The position numbers and the translations under genes were made by a program. From assembly GCA_009704425.1 (NCBI GenBank), contig WLEG01000099.1, positions 1 through 6,758 on the forward strand: a DNA stretch of 6,758 nt, in the 5' to 3' direction. The notes beneath the pieces were generated by a model. It worked only from the letters and a program-made list of their open reading frames with translations. It did not search any database and was not told the origin of the DNA. Positions within the stretch are counted from its first letter, which is position 1. Every line of letters starts with the position of its first letter. This document shows, one piece after another, positions 5,501-6,758 of this stretch. This DNA is from Actinomycetota bacterium (GTDB lineage: Bacteria > Actinomycetota > Acidimicrobiia > Acidimicrobiales > Ilumatobacteraceae).

Positions 5501-6758
5501 CGGTACGTGTCGGTCGCGTGGTGGACACGGTGACCGTGGAACCGAAGTCGTTGTTGGTGGGCGGCGGCGGCGTGATGCCGCCGTTCGCGTTGTACACCAC
5601 GCCGAAACTGGCCGGGGTCCACTGAGCGTGCAGAGTGACGCTGTTGTTCGGCATCACGTAGGCACCGCCGGCGGCGTAGGAAACCCCGGTACCAGCCGCC
5701 GCGGTGTTCCAGCCCGAGAAGACGTAGTTGGTTCGCGAAGGCGCGACCGACGGAAGGGTGATGCTCTGCTGATAGGTGCGGCCCGTGATGTTGGCCGGCA
5801 AGCCGGTCGCCGCATTGGCCACGTCGTCATTGGCCGCGAACGTGACCGTGTACTGATTCGCGGTCCATTGCGCGAACAGCGTGGTGTTGGCGGCCGGGAT
5901 CGTGTACGACCCAAGGGCCGCGACGGTGCCTCCGGTGCCATCGGCCGCGGTGTTCCAACCGTTGAACGTGAAGCCGGTTCGTGTCGACGAGGTGCTGGCC
6001 GCGGTGATCGAAGTGTCGAAGTCGCCCGACTGAGCGACGGGAGCGGTGCCGGAACCACCATTGAGGTTGTAGGACACGTTGTACGTATTGACGGTCCATT
6101 GTGCGTACAGGACCGTGTTGGACGCGGGAATGGTGAGATTGGCACCTGCCGAATACGACGTGCCGGACCCGTTGGCGGCCGTGTTCCAACCCGCGAACGT
6201 GTGACCCGTCCGCGTGGGTGCCGCGCCGACGGTCACCGAACCCGCGTACGCCGCACTTTGCGTGGACGGCACCGTGATGACGGCCGAAATCACGTTGTCG
6301 TCGTAGCTGACGGTGTAGTTGTTCACCGTCCACTTCGCGAAGAGAGCCACGTTGGCCGCACCCATGGTGAACGTGGCCGACGGGGCGTACGAAGAACCGG
6401 TTCCATCCGCATTGGTGGTCCAAGATGCGAACGTGTGACCCGTCCGCGACGGATTCGACGCCGCTGCCGCGACCGTGGCCGTGACACCGAATTGCACCGT
6501 CGATGCGGTCGGCGCACCGCTGCCCCCGTTGGCGTTGTACGAGACCATGTAGCTGTTCACCGTCCACTGCGCGAAAAGCGTTGGTGATGTCGCGGTCACG
6601 GTGTAACTCGCACCCGCCGACAGAGCAGTTCCCGTCCCGTTGGCCGCCGTGTTCCAACCGGCGAACGTGTGACCCGTCCGGGTGGGCGCCGCACCAACCG
6701 TCACCGACGAATTGAAAGCAGCCGTCTGCACCGCCGGCACCGCGATCGTCTCACCGGC
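2553..6758 (-). CDS. Giant Listeria-Bacteroides (InlB B-type) repeat surface protein with LPVSG anchor, 5' end beyond right edge
   Basis: The frame is open from the right edge to a TAG at 2555-2553, giving 1401 residues of a longer protein. Residues 1-1234 are sixteen tandem repeats of 76-82 residues (the first incomplete), each with Y.V.Y.aNGG, PTRtG..F.GWNT, an MPa.n-like segment and LyAQW. This is the signature of the List_Bact_rpt/Flg_new family seen in internalin B-repeats. Such repeats form small beta-grasp-like domains and build elongated stalks. Residues 1235-1275 are Pro-rich, 1285-1360 resemble a CshA-type beta domain, and 1366-1370 are LPVSG, followed by a membrane segment and RRR. 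The visible protein has no cysteine and only two lysines. A signal peptide and head domain are expected upstream but not seen. A GTG at 6740-6738 is an internal valine within repeat 1, not the start. The likely role is a wall-anchored adhesin or spacer; the ligand is unknown. Confidence 0.9.
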   Translation of the reverse strand, partial: AGETIAVPAVQTAAFNSSVTVGAAPTRTGHTFAGWNTAANGTGTALSAGASYTVTATSPTLFAQWTVNSYMVSYNANGGSGAPTASTVQFGVTATVAAAASNPSRTGHTFASWTTNADGTGSSYAPSATFTMGAANVALFAKWTVNNYTVSYDDNVISAVITVPSTQSAAYAGSVTVGAAPTRTGHTFAGWNTAANGSGTSYSAGANLTIPASNTVLYAQWTVNTYNVSYNLNGGSGTAPVAQSGDFDTSITAASTSSTRTGFTFNGWNTAADGTGGTVAALGSYTIPAANTTLFAQWTANQYTVTFAANDDVANAATGLPANITGRTYQQSITLPSVAPSRTNYVFSGWNTAAAGTGVSYAAGGAYVMPNNSVTLHAQWTPASFGVVYNANGGITPPPPTNNDFGSTVTVSTTRPTRTGHTFLWWTDNANGNGTTYRNPALGSTVSTFTMPGSQVTLFAQWEVNSYNLTYDANLGSNAPSGQSVAFNATATASVSAPTRAGYQFNGWNTIADGSGTTYAAGGTFLMPAANVTLYAQWQAITYNLAYNTNGGDSAAPTAQTATTDSSVTVSATIPTRAGYDFAGWNTQMGGFGTPRTSGGTFVMPASNVTLFAQWNAQTLSISYNGNGGTGIPTGQSGLVDSSVTISSATPTRTGYTFAGWNTAADGSGTSRTSGSTFVMPTVAFVLYAQWQAINYSVSYEANNGTGAPSSSSHTYLDTVTLSATVPTRAGYWFNGWNTSSDGSGMAHTSAGNLTMPAVNVTLYAQWVADLYRVVYNANGGEDAPAEQVLATDSFVLVSSQEPTRVGHEFRHWTTTQNGTGSTYTNPATGSAVDNFSMPPNNTTLFAQWSVLSYVLSYDANLGAGAPSGGSTQFGASVAVSSTVPTRTGHTFTGWNTAANGSGVSYVAGNTLSMPASAVTLFAQWSAKTYSITYFANGGASAPAAQSVTYGSTTSVSATPATRAGYTFSAWNTQASGQGATRSPGGSLVMSDSNIDLYAQWTAQSFNVSFDANGGADTPTVVSGATDSSVTLPVSVPTRVGFDFVGWNTLQAGTGTGYQAGSSLVMPPNNMVLWAQWQPRTYVLSYDLNGGTTNPPIGALASTSSSVQAAASTPTRVGYTFTGWNTQANGQGIAAASGASFSMPPNDTTLYAQWSAQTFTVTYDANGGSGGPSQQNATTDSSVTVSSVVPTRSGFTFAGWNTTIGGTGTNYSTSASFTMPPDNVALWAQWTANPTPPAPQLPPAPRVLTPPAAPTIPSGRSTTLSPLAEAPPAGDEWDRPTMGVFAIDSVSSQDVRTAQSSAANTRVSRLETSAGVWSTDTQSGTVSFVARSTFSGQARVGFAVTTRRGVEYTSVLTVDVTRPATLPVSGSESSTPLTLAVWVLVTGILVSALVRRRTILR
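2556..2663 (-). other. LPVSG cell-wall sorting signal of the B-repeat protein
   Basis: LPVSG (2663-2649) is followed by a Ser-rich spacer and TP, then a hydrophobic segment LTLAVWVLVTGILVSALV, then RRRTILR and the stop. Serine replaces the usual threonine of LPxTG; sortases of some actinobacteria accept such variants. The segment aligns with the LPVTG relic at 256-270, including the shared TPL and W.LV.GI patterns. Confidence 0.75.
2679..2906 (-). other. CshA-like beta domain ahead of the anchor
   Basis: The stretch beginning FAIDSVSSQD and ending VLTVDV contains G.WSTD..SGTVSFV, then F.G.A.VGFAV, then a closing beta strand. This matches the rhythm of CshA-type fibril and related bacterial Ig-like repeats (G.w..d..tG.vtF.p...f.G.a.v.y.v.D). 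It is a single copy between the Pro-rich linker and the sorting signal. The assignment is by pattern only. Confidence 0.45.
3285..5606 (-). repeat. Five-unit super-repeat: units 6-10 (4446-5606) and 11-15 (3285-4445)
   Basis: Each block is exactly 387 residues (1161 bp). Corresponding units share features that other units lack. Units 6 and 11 both carry the NPA.GS.V insert and a W-W/T variant of GWNT. Units 7 and 12 both have YDANLG and APSG. Units 8 and 13 share WNTQ, an Arg four to five residues on, and GG..VM. Units 9 and 14 share SG, DSSVT and AQWQ. Units 10 and 15 are the least alike. This indicates an ancient block duplication followed by divergence. Confidence 0.65.
6171..6707 (-). repeat. 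Closely related 69-bp segments in repeat units 1 and 3
   Basis: Segments 6639-6707 (unit 1) and 6171-6239 (unit 3) differ at about seven of 69 bases by manual alignment. They encode 23 identical residues spanning VGAAPTRTGHTFAGWNT. The offset is 468 bp, exactly two 78-residue units. These are much closer than most other unit pairs and suggest a recent duplication or gene conversion with a two-unit step. Confidence 0.75.

Larger units (their letters stand above)
3057..6758 (-). repeat. Array of sixteen Listeria-Bacteroides repeats
   Basis: Unit boundaries set at the residue before (Y/F/L).v.Y, in coding order: 6758-6552 (partial), 6551-6318, 6317-6084, 6083-5853, 5852-5607, 5606-5361, 5360-5133, 5132-4902, 4901-4674, 4673-4446, 4445-4200, 4199-3972, 3971-3744, 3743-3516, 3515-3285 and 3284-3057. 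Units are 76-78 residues, except 5, 6 and 11, which are 82. Units 6 and 11 share an NPA.GS.v insert. Unit 2 has AKW in place of AQW. Units 3 and 5 lack the NGG turn. Confidence 0.9.

Noticed and set aside
5496..6587. 363-codon plus-strand frame opposite the B-repeats
   Set aside because: Repetitive Arg/Gly/Val translation that mirrors the tandem repeats of the real minus-strand gene; it is a shadow.
6738..6740. GTG as the start codon of the B-repeat gene
   Set aside because: The frame stays open to the window edge, and this valine aligns with an internal valine of repeat unit 3, so it is mid-repeat. The true start lies outside the window.
3057..6758. Regular spacing of similar sequences suggestive of a CRISPR array
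   Set aside because: The period is about 228-246 bp, in frame, and the whole unit encodes a known protein repeat; there are no short repeats with unique spacers.

Overview
The window comes from a G+C-rich bacterium. High-GC codon usage, RCC1-type propellers on Thr-rich stalks, LPxTG-like C-termini and a promoter abutting a start codon all fit an actinobacterium, perhaps of the Acidimicrobiia (Ilumatobacter-like) type. The phylum is a moderate inference and the class only a guess. No rRNA, tRNA, CRISPR array, transposase or sortase gene is visible.

Layout, left to right. (1) Positions 1-64, minus strand: the first 21 codons of an XRE/Cro-type helix-turn-helix regulator that runs off the left edge. 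A perfect 6+6 bp inverted repeat (86-101) lies just upstream and could be its operator. (2) Positions 121 to about 345, minus strand: a gene relic that still reads LPVTG, a hydrophobic stretch and five arginines. It is the worn 3' end of a sortase-anchored surface protein and resembles the tail of the large gene at the other end of the window. (3) Positions 502-507: a TANNNT -10 element six bases before an ATG, suggesting a leaderless mRNA. (4) Positions 514-2478, plus strand: a complete secreted 654-residue protein with a signal peptide, seven Cys-paired RCC1 blades, a Thr-rich stalk, a small beta-rich domain and a C-terminal anchor. (5) Positions 2479-2552: a short convergent intergenic region with overlapping hairpins. 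(6) Positions 2553-6758, minus strand: 1401 codons of a giant surface protein whose 5' end lies beyond the right edge. It has sixteen Listeria-Bacteroides (InlB B-type) repeats, a Pro-rich linker, a CshA-like domain and an LPVSG sorting signal.

Read together, this is a cell-surface locus. A propeller head on a flexible stalk and a long rod-like repeat protein are encoded convergently, both with C-terminal anchoring signals, beside the remnant of a third anchored protein and a DNA-binding regulator. The rod gene shows a higher-order duplication: repeats 6-10 and 11-15 are both 387 residues long and correspond unit by unit. No partner enzyme is in the window, so the ligand and biological role cannot be stated.
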